NCBI RefSeq assembly: GCF_023168145.1
Contig: NZ_BQYK01000001.1
Span: 595,343 to 659,342, forward strand
DNA length: 64,000 bases
Direction of reading: 5' to 3'
Source of the DNA: Sporosarcina sp. NCCP-2222
GTDB lineage: Bacteria > Bacillota > Bacilli > Bacillales_A > Planococcaceae
Position numbers and translations under genes: made by a program. The notes below the pieces were generated by a model. It made no database searches. It was not told the DNA's origin and saw only the letters and a list, made by a program, of their open reading frames with translations. How positions within the stretch are numbered: the stretch's first letter is position 1; every line of letters starts with the position of its first letter. Positions 35,149 to 45,474 of the stretch are shown here, piece after piece.

Positions 35149-35694
35149 ATGCAATTGCTAACCATCATTCTTATTGGAATAGCTGCAAACTTGGACAATT
35201 TGGGCATCAGTCTGTCATACGGATTACGTTATCATCGTATACCGATCGTGTATAATGTGGTCATCTCTTTCATTTCCATGCTTTTTGCCTACTTCTCCAT
35301 TCTGGCAGGCAGCTGGATTTCCGGATATATTCCGATGAATGTCGCAAACATTCTGGGCGGTCTCGCTCTAATTGGTCTAGGCTGCTGGTTCATTTTAAAA
35401 CCAGGCAGCCAGTCGACGGGCAATCCTTCACGGATCACGACCATACACTGGAAGGAGTCGATCGTGCTTGGTTTTATTCTGGCGATCAATTGCCTGACCA
35501 TAGGGTTTGGAGCAGGATTTACAGGAGTTCCCCCTTTCCTGGCTTCCCTTTCCATCGGAGTGTTTTCATTCATCTCCATCGGGATTGGTGTCAAACTTGG
35601 CCATCGGATCGGCTATACGTGGTTCGGCCAGCAGTCCGACAGAATCGCGGGAGTACTTCTTGTACTGATTGGCTTATATGAAATTTTCATCTGA
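35149..35694 (+). CDS. YtaF/MntP-like membrane protein
   Basis: A 181-residue protein with six TM helices and internal two-fold repeat. ANLDNLGISLSYGLR in TM1 and AINCLTIGFGAGF in TM4 carry the paired acidic/Asn positions of the MntP/YtaF (DUF204) family. MntP members export Mn2+, and YtaF is a sporulation membrane protein in B. subtilis. The NLDNLG form fits YtaF better. The ATG at 35149 is 7 nt from GGAGG. It diverges from the osmC-like gene. Confidence 0.75.
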   Translation: MQLLTIILIGIAANLDNLGISLSYGLRYHRIPIVYNVVISFISMLFAYFSILAGSWISGYIPMNVANILGGLALIGLGCWFILKPGSQSTGNPSRITTIHWKESIVLGFILAINCLTIGFGAGFTGVPPFLASLSIGVFSFISIGIGVKLGHRIGYTWFGQQSDRIAGVLLVLIGLYEIFI

Positions 35695-35705
35695 TGCTTG
35701 TAATA

Positions 35706-35775
35706 AAAAGACCGCGTGCAACCGCGAACAGGATCGTTTTCCTTTTCGCAGCATTTTCTGCACGCGGTCTTTTGC
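35706..35775. terminator. Long-loop bidirectional terminator
   Basis: AAAAGACCGCGTGCA (35706-35720) pairs perfectly with 35759-35773 across a 38-nt loop, between convergent genes. Confidence 0.85.
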
Positions 35776-36537
35776 TTATTTTACTTCGACTGTTTTTTCT
35801 TCGTGTTCATGCAAATCGTTGTCATCTTTAACGTGGATTTTGACTGTGTATTCCCCGGCTTGCTGGAATGTAAAGGAAGAATGATATTCACCCTTCGCAG
35901 CCTCCTCAGCATCTACCCAATCGTGTTTTTCTTGCCCCTCTTTCCAGATTTCGTAACGGACCTCTACATTCTCCAAAGGTTCGTTGTTCATTTGCAAATG
36001 TGTCACTAAGTCTGTCGACTTGCCAGCAGCTGGTGCATCCGGTTCCATGAAATGCATGGAGAATCCTTCGCTATGCCCGTGTTCATGGTCACCGCCGTGC
36101 TCATGGCCTTCTTCCACAGTATTGTTTCCACCATTGCCGACCGTTACAACTTTCTCCGGCATCGTATGCATATCACGCGCTGTGACATGGACTTGAATAT
36201 GGAACTGGCCGTCATGTTCAAAGGAGGTTTCGGCTTTATAAAGGCCTTTTCCTTCATTGGATGTCTCGACCTTGTAAGATTCCTCTTTCTTTCCTTCCTC
36301 CCAAATCTCGTAGACCACTTCATTCGCGTCATCCACTTGCTCTTCGCCTTGGGTAACCACCGTTTCCATAACAATGGTTTCATTGACCTCCGCTTTTTCA
36401 GGTACAGTCAATTCTACGGAAATGGGAAGGATTTCTTCACTCTCCGAGGAATCTGGAGCTGCTTTGTCTTTGCTTGCTCCACAGGCTACCAGCATCATTA
36501 CCATGCCAGCACTAATTAGCCAACTTATCTTCTTCAT
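35776..36537 (-). CDS. Lipoprotein with two FixH/YtkA-like domains and a His-rich linker
   Basis: A 253-residue lipoprotein (signal ends MMLVACG). It has two similar immunoglobulin-like halves. Both contain an EIWEEGK/EIWKEGQ strand, and each ends in a H-x-x-x-K...V-V strand (FHIQVHVTARDMH and YTVKIHVKDDNDLH), the YtkA pattern. Between them lies a His-rich run, EEGHEHGGDHEHGHSEG, a likely metal-binding tether. Together with the divergent two-component system and Sco gene, this suggests extracytoplasmic copper handling (inference). The ATG at 36537 has GAGAGGAG upstream. Confidence 0.75.
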   Translation of the reverse strand: MKKISWLISAGMVMMLVACGASKDKAAPDSSESEEILPISVELTVPEKAEVNETIVMETVVTQGEEQVDDANEVVYEIWEEGKKEESYKVETSNEGKGLYKAETSFEHDGQFHIQVHVTARDMHTMPEKVVTVGNGGNNTVEEGHEHGGDHEHGHSEGFSMHFMEPDAPAAGKSTDLVTHLQMNNEPLENVEVRYEIWKEGQEKHDWVDAEEAAKGEYHSSFTFQQAGEYTVKIHVKDDNDLHEHEEKTVEVK

Positions 36538-36617
36538 TCGATTTGCTCCTCTCACATTACATGCTTAACGTTTACAATAAAGTTCAGTATGATTATATAA
36601 ACTGATTTAGAAATTCG

Positions 36618-36649
36618 TGTGAAGTAGTGAACTTCATTTTAATTTCACA
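36618..36649. promoter_or_regulatory. Repeat cluster between the YtkA-like gene and the response regulator
   Basis: TTCA repeats at 36633 and 36644 are 11 bp apart (CTTCATTTTAA then TTTCACATTA), and TGTGAA (36618) is the inverted match of TTCACA (36644-36649). Direct repeats about one turn apart are the usual binding pattern of OmpR-type regulators. Confidence 0.3.
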
Positions 36650-36700
36650 TTATCCAAGCAGACTGTAAGTAATTATGCTTTATTGAAAAGAGGTAAGAGT

Positions 36701-37378
36701 ATGAAAAAGCCACTCACCGTATTAATTATAGATGACGAGCCTCAAATGAGAAGACTGATTAGAACATTTTTAGAGAAAGATGGCTATCTTGTCGAAGAGG
36801 CGACGGACGGGTTACATGCTTTGAAACGTCTTGGAGAGGTGAAGCCTGATTTATGCATCGTGGATGTCATGATGCCCTATATGGATGGATTTACTTTTGC
36901 AGCTGAACTTAAACAGATTTCGGATATTCCCCTCATCTTTCTCTCCGCGCGGGGAGAAGAATGGGATAAAGTGCAAGGGCTGAAAATCGGCGGAGATGAT
37001 TATATTGTCAAACCATTTTTGCCTAGCGAGTTGCTTGCCCGCATCGAGTCGGTGCTTCGCCGCACGTATGGACGAACTGAAAAAGCAGAGATCCTGAACG
37101 TAGGTCCACTGGTCATCGATACCGATGCCCATACGGTGACTTTAAACGGGAATCCGATCAGCTTAACTTTGAAGGAATTTGGCGTGTTGCAAGTACTGAT
37201 GAAACATAAAGGCCGGGTATTTACGCGAGAGCAGCTTCTCCACCTTGTTTGGGGCCAAGATCACCAAAGCACCGATCGGACAGTTGATACGCATATAAAA
37301 ACGCTCCGGCTTAAACTAGGAGATTCAGGAAAATTGATTGAAACTGTCTGGGGCATCGGCTATAAGTTCGAGGTGTAA
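36701..37378 (+). CDS. OmpR/PhoB-family response regulator
   Basis: A 225-residue regulator. The receiver domain has DDEP at residues 11-14, the phosphoacceptor Asp55 in IVDVMMPYMDG, Ser/Thr at FLSARG, and Lys in YIVKPF. The C-terminal winged helix spans about 128-225 (LTLKEFGVLQVLMKHKGRVFTREQLL, TDRTVDTHIKTLRLKLG). The ATG at 36701 follows AAGAGGT. The histidine kinase starts 1 bp after the stop, so they form one unit. Confidence 0.93.
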   Translation: MKKPLTVLIIDDEPQMRRLIRTFLEKDGYLVEEATDGLHALKRLGEVKPDLCIVDVMMPYMDGFTFAAELKQISDIPLIFLSARGEEWDKVQGLKIGGDDYIVKPFLPSELLARIESVLRRTYGRTEKAEILNVGPLVIDTDAHTVTLNGNPISLTLKEFGVLQVLMKHKGRVFTREQLLHLVWGQDHQSTDRTVDTHIKTLRLKLGDSGKLIETVWGIGYKFEV

Positions 37379-37379
37379 C

Positions 37380-38801
37380 ATGAAAAACTTGACCTTGAGC
37401 AGGAAACTCCTTGCTGTTCTCCTTTCAAGTATTGCGTTCACCATCTTGTTTTCATTCTTTTTCATCCATTTCCTGTATTCCAAGCTTTATTTGGACAGCA
37501 TGGAAGAGTCCATTGTGTATCAAGGAAAACGGACAGCCTCCCACTATCATTATGGGGAGCTGAGTGACGAAATCATCGAAAAAATCCAGTGGTATAATAT
37601 TGTGTCCGAATATGAAATTATTGTAGTGGATCAGCTTGATGAATTAACAACGTACTTTCCATATAAGCTGGACTATAAAAATCTGGTGGACAAGAATGAT
37701 TATTCCTCCCTTGAAAAGGGAGCTTATGTCGTCAAAAAAGGATATGTGGAGGAATTGGGACGAGAAGTGCTCGGTGCTATCTTTCCAATCAAAGGAAACG
37801 ACGGCCTAATCGGGTTCATCTATATCTACGTTCCTCTTGCAGACATTCAAGATGTTTTTCGTGAGAGCATACCGATCCTCATAGCGGTTGGAACTTTGTT
37901 CTTCTTCATTTTGTTCCTCGTCGTTAACCGGGCATGGCAATCGATTTTTAAACCGTTGCAGGATTTGCAGCACTTGGCCGGGGAAATATCAAAGGGAAAT
38001 TATTCGAAACGAATGCTTACCAATCGCAATGATGAGATTGGCCAACTGGCAGACGCGTTCAATTCGATGAGCCATTCATTGGAGAAACAGGAGGAGCAAA
38101 AAAAGGAATTCACCTCCAACATCGTCCATGAATTACGGACTCCTCTTACGTATATTAGCGGGTATGTCCATGTCTTACAGGAGAAGATCTATTCTTCACC
38201 GGAAGAAGCGGAATCGTATTTGGCAACGATAGAGAAAGAGACAGAGCGTTTAAATAAATTAATCAATGATCTTGCTGATCTTAACCATCTGCAGGATGGC
38301 ATGTACAAAATGGAGTATCAGCCGATCGCCATCGCCCAATTGTTGCTCGACACACTTGAGCTATTCCAATTCCGTTTGACCGAGAAAAATGCAGAGATGC
38401 AACTGGAACTGGAGGAAGACATTATTGTAGAAGGAGATCCGCAACGAATCCAGCAAGTTTTTTACAATACAATTGATAACGCGATCAAATATGCCGATCC
38501 AAACAGTTTTCTTCAACTACAACTGAGAGAAATAGATGGACAGGCTTCCTACAGACTGACCAATTCAGGCATTTCCATACCCAAAGAGGATCTTGCCCAC
38601 ATCGGTGAACGTTTTTTCAGAACGGATAAAGCGAGGAACCGAACAACAGGAGGTACAGGCCTTGGCCTATCAATTGTTAAAGAAATTGTCAGGATGCACG
38701 GTGGCACATTTACTATTGAGAGTGATGAATCAAATGGGACAACTGTAACGATCGGGTTGCCCTCCTTACCTACTGGCAGAAGGGACGAGTATGATGAATA
38801 A
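37380..38801 (+). CDS. Sensor histidine kinase with HAMP domain
   Basis: A 473-residue membrane kinase. TM1 is at about 9-33 and TM2 at about 163-183, with an extracytoplasmic sensor of about 130 residues between them. A HAMP region (FKPLQDLQHLAGEISKGNY) leads to the H-box NIVHELRTPL, where His250 is phosphorylated, and then N-box NTIDNAIKYA and G-box GGTGLGLSI. The extracytoplasmic domain has no recognisable ligand motif. It overlaps the Sco gene by 11 bp. The stimulus may be copper or envelope redox state, judged from the neighbours only. Confidence 0.92.
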   Translation: MKNLTLSRKLLAVLLSSIAFTILFSFFFIHFLYSKLYLDSMEESIVYQGKRTASHYHYGELSDEIIEKIQWYNIVSEYEIIVVDQLDELTTYFPYKLDYKNLVDKNDYSSLEKGAYVVKKGYVEELGREVLGAIFPIKGNDGLIGFIYIYVPLADIQDVFRESIPILIAVGTLFFFILFLVVNRAWQSIFKPLQDLQHLAGEISKGNYSKRMLTNRNDEIGQLADAFNSMSHSLEKQEEQKKEFTSNIVHELRTPLTYISGYVHVLQEKIYSSPEEAESYLATIEKETERLNKLINDLADLNHLQDGMYKMEYQPIAIAQLLLDTLELFQFRLTEKNAEMQLELEEDIIVEGDPQRIQQVFYNTIDNAIKYADPNSFLQLQLREIDGQASYRLTNSGISIPKEDLAHIGERFFRTDKARNRTTGGTGLGLSIVKEIVRMHGGTFTIESDESNGTTVTIGLPSLPTGRRDEYDE

Positions 38802-39354
38802 AAAATGGATTAGTGTTCTCATGCTGTTTTTTGTATTAAGCGGATGCGGTGGAAAAAACTATTCAGGGCCAAGTATCCCTCCTTTTGCATTTACAGATCA
38901 AGACGGTCATGAATTTGGAACGGAACAACTGCAGGATAAAATATGGATCGCCAGTTTCATTTTCACAAAATGTGAAACGGTTTGTACACCGATGACAAGT
39001 GAAATGGCTGATTTACAGAAGGTAATGCGTGAAGAAGACTTGGATGTTGAATTCGTTTCTTTCACTGTGGATCCGACTGTTGATTCCCCGGAACTTTTAA
39101 AACAATATGTAGGACAGTTCACTGACGATGAATCAAACTGGCATATGCTAACGGGCTATTCCCAGAAAGATATCGAGGAAATGGCGGTTTCAGAGTTTCA
39201 GACCATTGTGCAAAAACCAAAAACCTCGAGCCAAGTCATTCATGGGACGAATTTTTATCTGATTGACCGGGAAGGATATATAGTGGATGAATACAATTAT
39301 GTCGATGATGAATATGTCAAACAAATCATACGCGATATCAAGAAGCTAAGATAA
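38791..39354 (+). CDS. SCO1/SenC-family copper chaperone lipoprotein
   Basis: A 187-residue lipoprotein (signal ends FVLSGCG) with a thioredoxin fold. The copper ligands are the paired cysteines in TKCETVCTPM (about residue 60) and a His in QVIHGTNFYLID (about residue 150). Sco proteins deliver Cu to the CuA centre of cytochrome oxidase or protect against thiol stress. Its start lies inside the histidine kinase gene (11-bp overlap), which ties its translation to the two-component system. The start is ATG 38791 or 38794. Confidence 0.92.
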   Translation: MMNKKWISVLMLFFVLSGCGGKNYSGPSIPPFAFTDQDGHEFGTEQLQDKIWIASFIFTKCETVCTPMTSEMADLQKVMREEDLDVEFVSFTVDPTVDSPELLKQYVGQFTDDESNWHMLTGYSQKDIEEMAVSEFQTIVQKPKTSSQVIHGTNFYLIDREGYIVDEYNYVDDEYVKQIIRDIKKLR

Positions 39355-39433
39355 AATTATTCTTTCGTTTGTTTTCATGGTCGTAAAACTGATAGGATAA
39401 ACATAAATAAAACTCGCATCGGGAGGTTTTACA

Positions 39434-39745
39434 GTGAGTGAACCGATGAAAGAAGTCATATCCAGCCTTCCTTTTTTTAAAGTGGAACGATCGGTTGAGT
39501 GGTTTGAACAGAAACAGCAGCAATCGGCTCATGCCATTCACTTATACGTCGAAAAAATTTGCACGCCCAGTCATACCTTTGAACTGACACACGTCCATGA
39601 TGTGTCGTACCGGCCCTTTTCAAACGGCGATGGACTCTTCTATTTGCATACAAATCAGGGTCTCTTCACCTTTGAAGTGAAAACGGATCCTACTGATTTC
39701 ATGACGTCTTACCGTAAGTTGAGGGGAGATTTTTATCCATTGTAA
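39434..39745 (+). CDS. Small cytosolic protein of unknown function
   Basis: A 103-residue protein starting with a GTG 7 nt after GGGAGG. The middle is strand-rich (TFELTHVHDVSYRPFSNGDGLFYLHT, TFEVKTDPTDFMTSYRKL) and resembles a pleckstrin-homology-like or YdbT-type hypothetical fold. I do not recognise a named family. It sits between the Sco operon and a stress gene, without an obvious terminator upstream. Confidence 0.6.
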   Translation: MSEPMKEVISSLPFFKVERSVEWFEQKQQQSAHAIHLYVEKICTPSHTFELTHVHDVSYRPFSNGDGLFYLHTNQGLFTFEVKTDPTDFMTSYRKLRGDFYPL

Positions 39746-39769
39746 ATTGGAATTCCTCCTACAGTATTT

Positions 39770-39794
39770 GTTTAATTCTTTGCATTCGAGGTAT
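39770..39794 (+). promoter_or_regulatory. SigB-type promoter of the general stress gene
   Basis: GTTTAA (39770-39775), 13 bp, AGGTAT (39789-39794) matches the SigB consensus in sequence and spacing. In B. subtilis the YflT/GSP17M homologue is a SigB regulon member, which supports the assignment. Confidence 0.65.
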
Positions 39795-39826
39795 AGATAG
39801 ACAAATACGTTTTGGAGGGATTATTT

Positions 39827-40147
39827 ATGACATTGAAAAAAATCGTTGAAAATGCAGTACAAGCCAAAAAAGAAATCGAAGAGTTAGCAACTCAAGGCTA
39901 CTCACATGATGATATTTACATTTTCGCACATGATAAAAAACGTTCGGACGATATTACAGAAGCGCTCGATACAGAAAAAGTCGGCATGGCAGAGCAAGGC
40001 TTCCTGGACAGCATGAAAAATATGTTCACATCCCGCGGAGATGAGCTGCGCAACAAGATGGAGGCAGCTGGCCTGACTGCAGAAGAAGCTGCAGATGCAG
40101 AGCGTGAATTGGACCACGGGAAACTGGTATTAATTGCAAAAAAATAA
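39827..40147 (+). CDS. General stress protein 17M (YflT family)
   Basis: A 106-residue protein: VENAVQAKKEIEELATQGYSHDDIYIFAHDKKRSDDI is the YflT-like opening. Its C-terminal half is short and acidic (LTAEEAADAERELDHGKLVLIAKK), as in the family. The function is unknown beyond general stress. The ATG at 39827 lies behind TTGGAGGG; the upstream TTG is within that site. It has its own SigB-like promoter and terminator. Confidence 0.85.
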   Translation: MTLKKIVENAVQAKKEIEELATQGYSHDDIYIFAHDKKRSDDITEALDTEKVGMAEQGFLDSMKNMFTSRGDELRNKMEAAGLTAEEAADAERELDHGKLVLIAKK

Positions 40148-40157
40148 ATGTAAGTCT

Positions 40158-40191
40158 AGACTCTATCCGCCATTGGATAGGGTCTTTCTTT
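40158..40191 (+). terminator. Terminator after the yflT-like gene
   Basis: AGACTCTATCC and GGATAGGGTCT arms (10 of 11 paired) followed by TTTCTTTG. Confidence 0.8.
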
Positions 40192-40245
40192 GCTTTCCCC
40201 CTCTTTCATTTTCATGTATGATGTAGATGGAAAGCAGGTGCGATT

Positions 40246-40632
40246 ATGGATTCGAAACTTTGGAAGCTTGGGTTCTTTACGGCTTTGACATCGTTCGTCC
40301 TTCTAATACTGGGTACACGAACTATTTTAGGAAACCAACTAGAGGTAAAAAACTATTTGACATTTGCCGTTTTTGGCCTGACAGTCGGTATGCTGGCGAC
40401 TCTCTTGCGATTTTACAAAATGAAAGCAGGATTTTGGATTTTCATGGCCTCCTTGGCAATCGGCTTCGCAGAAATGTTCCGAAGCTTTATTATGGACAAA
40501 GACGGCTGGGGGGATGCCGCGGGAATCCTTTCCCTCTTCATCATTACTTCATTTGGCTTCGGCATCACCTTGATCGTCCAGGCGGTCAAAATGTTACTTT
40601 CCACAACAAATGGAACTAACCGACCCTCTTGA
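40246..40632 (+). CDS. Four-TM membrane protein of unknown function
   Basis: A 128-residue protein with TM segments at about 7-26, 38-56, 63-80 and 93-114. The family is not recognised. The ribosome site AGCAGGTG precedes the ATG. It is monocistronic with its own terminator. Confidence 0.6.
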   Translation: MDSKLWKLGFFTALTSFVLLILGTRTILGNQLEVKNYLTFAVFGLTVGMLATLLRFYKMKAGFWIFMASLAIGFAEMFRSFIMDKDGWGDAAGILSLFIITSFGFGITLIVQAVKMLLSTTNGTNRPS

Positions 40633-40641
40633 ATGGATGAG

Positions 40642-40672
40642 GACTAGAACAATTGGTTTCTAGTCTTTTTTT
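40642..40672 (+). terminator. Terminator
   Basis: GACTAGAA(C) at 40642 and (GT)TTCTAGTC at 40655-40664 followed by seven T. Confidence 0.85.
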
Positions 40673-40876
40673 GTGTCGAAATTGGAATCACAAGTGCACT
40701 TTCTCGGCAATTGGTTTTGCTAGCAGCCAATTCTACGAAACAATGATGACTAGTTTACTACACTTAATTACTTACCACTAAAACCCTGTAAAAAAATGCT
40801 TTTTCATATCTAAGTTACGTGATTTATGATATGATAAGGACATCGTATACAGGAACTACTAGACTTCTCTTAGTCA

Positions 40877-40900
40877 CCTTCCTAAAAGGGAAGGATGTGA
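40877..40900 (+). promoter_or_regulatory. Hairpin covering a ribosome site, with a start-stop codon pair
   Basis: CCTTCC (40877-40882) and GGAAGG (40889-40894) can pair and would hide the purine-rich ribosome site. ATG TGA follows at once (40895-40900). GTG at 40897 is also possible. Confidence 0.4.
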
Positions 40901-40906
40901 AAACGA

Positions 40907-41128
40907 ATTTCTAGTAACATAACAAAATCATTATTTGATATCCTAACGGATTATCCAACGACCGATATATCATTAACCTTCAATGACGAAGAACAAGTGC
41001 CTCGGTTAGCCATTAGTTATAAGGAAAATCGCTACGAGTTATTAAATTTGCAGAACAACACTATCGACTCTTATGAAGATCTAGACTCTGCAATTTCTGC
41101 CATAAAAAAAGGAATGAATAATAGATGA
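40907..41128 (+). CDS. Small protein with an out-of-frame or ATT start
   Basis: A 73-codon reading frame (ISSNITKSLFDILTD..., ending SAIKKGMNNR) has balanced composition and clear coding character, followed within 10 bp by a perfect terminator. It has no ATG, GTG or TTG at its start. In the adjacent frame, a GTG at 40897 has AAAGGG well placed, but reads GTG AAA ACG AAT TTC TAG. Loss of one A in CGAATTT would join them as MKTISSNITKSLF. So it starts at ATT, or is frameshifted, or the sequence has an error. The family is unknown. Confidence 0.5.
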   Translation: MSSNITKSLFDILTDYPTTDISLTFNDEEQVPRLAISYKENRYELLNLQNNTIDSYEDLDSAISAIKKGMNNR

Positions 41129-41136
41129 TAATCTTA

Positions 41137-41158
41137 AAACCTCACACGCGAGGTTTTT
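41137..41158 (+). terminator. Terminator after the small gene
   Basis: AAACCTC and GAGGTTT arms with a 6-nt loop, then a T-run. Confidence 0.85.
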
Positions 41159-41470
41159 TTTGCGTCCTACATAAATAGCAGTTCCTAAACTACAGTAAAG
41201 TGGCAGTTATATGATTTAGTTGTCTTCCTAAAATACAATCCCCTCGAAAAATGAAATTCGGTCAGTCAGCGAATTCTTCGATGAGTTGATTGGTTTCATT
41301 TGTTTTACTAGCTCCCACTGCCAGACAGAGTTCGCAGTATTCCGTCTCACTCGCCTACCAAACTTTGCATAGTGGATATTTAAACTCGCCTCCCCTGTAC
41401 TTCCATTCCTCACTTCAAAAATTGTATCCCCCGCCACTTTTTAGTAGTAACCGGGATATTTATCCCCTCC
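41159..41470. other. Gap with no supported gene
   Basis: No repeat, RNA or gene is recognised. A minus-strand frame (41437-41228, about 70 codons, containing FEVRNGSTGEASLN and GRRVRRNTANSVWQWE) looks unlike a chance shadow but starts only with GTG and has no convincing ribosome site. It might be a decayed gene fragment. Confidence 0.35.
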
Positions 41471-42933
<1,463 letters not shown>

Positions 42934-42940
42934 AAAAAAA

Positions 42941-42983
42941 AACTGTCATCAGCCGAATCAGTTCGGGCGGATGACAGTCTTTT
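42941..42983. terminator. Bidirectional terminator between tpl and rlmN
   Basis: ACTGTCATC...CCGAA pairs with TTCGG...GATGACAGT, with A-run left and TCTTTTA right. Confidence 0.85.
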
Positions 42984-43000
42984 ATGTTGGTAGAGTGCGC

Positions 43001-44068
43001 TTACGCATTCACTTTATTTTTCTTAATTTGTTTACTGCGTAGCTGACCGCATGCCGCGTCAATATCTGTTCCATGCTCCAGACGGACGCCACAATTGATT
43101 CCGCGTTTCTTCAGCGTCTCATAAAACGTCTTGATGGAGGCTGGTTCACTGCGCTGGTATTGGCTATGTTCGTCAACCGGGTTATATGGAATCAAGTTGA
43201 CATACGACAAGTGTCGCTTATTGTATAGGAGCTTCGCCAGTTGTTCCGCCTCAGCAGCGTGATCATTCACATCATTTAGCAGAATATATTCAAACGTAAT
43301 CCGGCGATTGGTCGTTTCCAAGTAGTAATCGATCGCTTCCATCAATTTCTCGATTGGATACGCTTTGTTAATTTTCATGATCTGTGTTCGCAGTTCATTG
43401 TTCGGTGCATGAAGTGATACGGCGAGATTAATTTGGATATTCTCTTCCGCGAATTCGCGGATCTTCGGCGTCAATCCACTTGTCGATACGGTAATATGAC
43501 GCGCACCGATCGATAACCCTTTTTGATCGTTCACGACACGAAGGAAATTCATCAAATTCGTGTAGTTGTCGAATGGCTCACCGATTCCCATGACGACGAT
43601 ATGGCTGACCCGTTCCTCTTCCCCAAGCTCATCCAAATGCTGTTGGACCTTCATGATCTGACCGACGATTTCTCCTGCATCCAAATCGCGATTTTTCCGC
43701 AGCAAGCCGCTGGCGCAGAAACTGCAGCCGATGTTGCAGCCGACTTGTGTCGTTACACAGACCGATTGGCCGTAAGGAAACTTCATCAATACGGTTTCAA
43801 TCAAATTGCCGTCCTGCATTTTGAATAAAAACTTAATCGTGCCGTCTGCCGAAACTTGTTTAACTTCCTGTTCCAATGTTTGGATTTGAAAGTTATCCTC
43901 CAACAATTGCAGGCATTCTTTATTTATATTCTTCATGTCCTCAAAGCGGACCACTCGTTTTTTATAGAGCCAATCCCAAACCTGTGCGGCACGGAATTTC
44001 TTTTGTCCCTGTTCCACTAACCAATCTGTCAGCTGCTCCAAAGTCAAACCGTAAATTGATTTTTTCAT
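43001..44068 (-). CDS. rlmN: 23S rRNA (adenine2503-C2)-methyltransferase RlmN
   Basis: A 355-residue radical SAM enzyme. The cluster-binding CNIGCSFC is at about residue 117, preceded by CVTTQVG. The catalytic Cys is in [20 protein letters not shown] near the C-terminus, with a second Cys upstream in the pair. [11 protein letters not shown] is the conserved glycine-rich loop. It methylates A2503 of 23S rRNA and A37 of some tRNAs. The ATG at 44068 has AGGA 7 nt ahead; an in-frame upstream extension lacks one. Confidence 0.95.
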   Translation of the reverse strand: MKKSIYGLTLEQLTDWLVEQGQKKFRAAQVWDWLYKKRVVRFEDMKNINKECLQLLEDNFQIQTLEQEVKQVSADGTIKFLFKMQDGNLIETVLMKFPYGQSVCVTTQVGCNIGCSFCASGLLRKNRDLDAGEIVGQIMKVQQHLDELGEEERVSHIVVMGIGEPFDNYTNLMNFLRVVNDQKGLSIGARHITVSTSGLTPKIREFAEENIQINLAVSLHAPNNELRTQIMKINKAYPIEKLMEAIDYYLETTNRRITFEYILLNDVNDHAAEAEQLAKLLYNKRHLSYVNLIPYNPVDEHSQYQRSEPASIKTFYETLKKRGINCGVRLEHGTDIDAACGQLRSKQIKKNKVNA

Positions 44069-44163
44069 TGCAATTCCTCGCTTCTCGTTTTGCATTCAGT
44101 CAGTATACCACAAATCTGACAGGAAGTTAACTCACAGCTGTTGAAAACATCCTCATTTTACGG

Positions 44164-44352
44164 TTATTTTGCGTCTTTTCCTTGAACTTTATCCTGTTTA
44201 ATTTTCATGAATAAGACAAGCACATTCATGAGCGTCAATACAGTAAGCATTACGCCGATCCACGTATGCCCTTCCATAAAGCGATTGATTGTGAAATAGG
44301 TTAGAAAAATGATTAGTGCAACATCAATATATTTGGGTGTCATCATTGTCAT
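44164..44352 (-). CDS. Two-TM small membrane protein
   Basis: A 62-residue protein with two hydrophobic helices (about 9-25 and 32-50) and a Lys-rich C-terminus. The ribosome site AAGGGG is 5 nt before the ATG. No family is recognised. It lies between hisC and rlmN on the same strand. Confidence 0.55.
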   Translation of the reverse strand: MTMMTPKYIDVALIIFLTYFTINRFMEGHTWIGVMLTVLTLMNVLVLFMKIKQDKVQGKDAK

Positions 44353-44394
44353 CCCGTCCCCTTCTTTTATCTCTTAGGGATTAGTATAACAGCT

Positions 44395-45474
44395 TTACGG
44401 TTGGACGGGAGACGCGGATGCCAATATTGAAGACAATTCATTCAAAAATACATCCATCTGTTCATCAGTTCCAATCGTGACGCGAATAAAATCGGAAATT
44501 CTTTCGGCATTGAAATGCCGAACAAGGATGCCATGAGCCTTTAATTGTTCGTATATGGCCTGGCCTTCCCATTCATCATACTTAATAAAAACAAAATTAG
44601 CGGCAGACGGAAGTACGGTGCAATTCATTTTTTGCAGTTGCTTAATCACTCGCTCGCGCGTTTTGAGAATTGCCGCTGTCGTATTCCGAAAATACGCAAC
44701 GTCTTCCATAGCGGCCTTTGCTCCTGCCAGCGCCAGGCGGTCGACCGGATACGAATTGAAAGAATCCTTTATGCGAATCAATCCTTCAATCAACTTTTCG
44801 TTCCCGATCGCATAGCCAACCCGCAGACCTGCAAGAGACCTTGATTTTGACATCGTTTGCACGACGAGCAAGTTATCATAGGTTTGAACAAGACAGGCAG
44901 CAGATTTCGGGGCAAAATCAATATACGCTTCGTCGATGATGACGACACGCCCTTCATTCTCCTGCAGAATCCGTTCGATCTCATCCAGTTCCTCATATAG
45001 ACCGGTCGGTGCATTCGGATTTGGCAATATCACGCCTCCTGCTGATTGAAAGAACTGTTCCACTGGCAGTGTAAAATCATTATTCAAGCGGATTTGTTCA
45101 TAGGAAATATCAAAGAGTTTGGTATAAACCGGATAGAAACTATACGTGACATCCGGAAAAAGAATTGGTTTGCCTGGTTCGAAAAAGGCCATAAATGAGA
45201 AAGCAAGCACTTCATCGGAGCCATTGCCGACGAAAATATTTTTTTTCGAAAAGCCAAATGACTCGGCAATCGTTTCCCGCAATTCATCCGCACTAGGACT
45301 AGGATAGCGCTGCAAATTCCGTTGCATTTCCTCCTGGATCGCTTGATTGACAGCTGGACTTGGCGGATACGGATTTTCATTCGTATTCAGCTTAATCAGC
45401 CCTTCCAGTTCCAGCTGTTCTCCTGGTATGTAAGGATCCGTTCGCCGCACCATGGAACTCCACAGTTCAGTCAT
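44395..45474 (-). CDS. hisC: Histidinol-phosphate aminotransferase
   Basis: A 359-residue fold-type I aminotransferase. [12 protein letters not shown] is the classic HisC opening, with the PLP Lys in [19 protein letters not shown] (about residue 215), PNPNAPTG, and Arg in FIRVTIGT. It converts imidazole-acetol phosphate and glutamate to histidinol phosphate. Its start overlaps hisIE by 8 bp. Ending the his operon with hisC differs from B. subtilis, where hisC lies in the trp cluster. No obvious terminator follows. Confidence 0.94.
   Translation of the reverse strand: MTELWSSMVRRTDPYIPGEQLELEGLIKLNTNENPYPPSPAVNQAIQEEMQRNLQRYPSPSADELRETIAESFGFSKKNIFVGNGSDEVLAFSFMAFFEPGKPILFPDVTYSFYPVYTKLFDISYEQIRLNNDFTLPVEQFFQSAGGVILPNPNAPTGLYEELDEIERILQENEGRVVIIDEAYIDFAPKSAACLVQTYDNLLVVQTMSKSRSLAGLRVGYAIGNEKLIEGLIRIKDSFNSYPVDRLALAGAKAAMEDVAYFRNTTAAILKTRERVIKQLQKMNCTVLPSAANFVFIKYDEWEGQAIYEQLKAHGILVRHFNAERISDFIRVTIGTDEQMDVFLNELSSILASASPVQP

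Noticed and set aside
41228-41437. Minus-strand 69-codon frame as a gene
   Set aside because: It has a non-ATG start, no good ribosome site and no recognisable family. It is kept only as a possible fragment in the gap entry.
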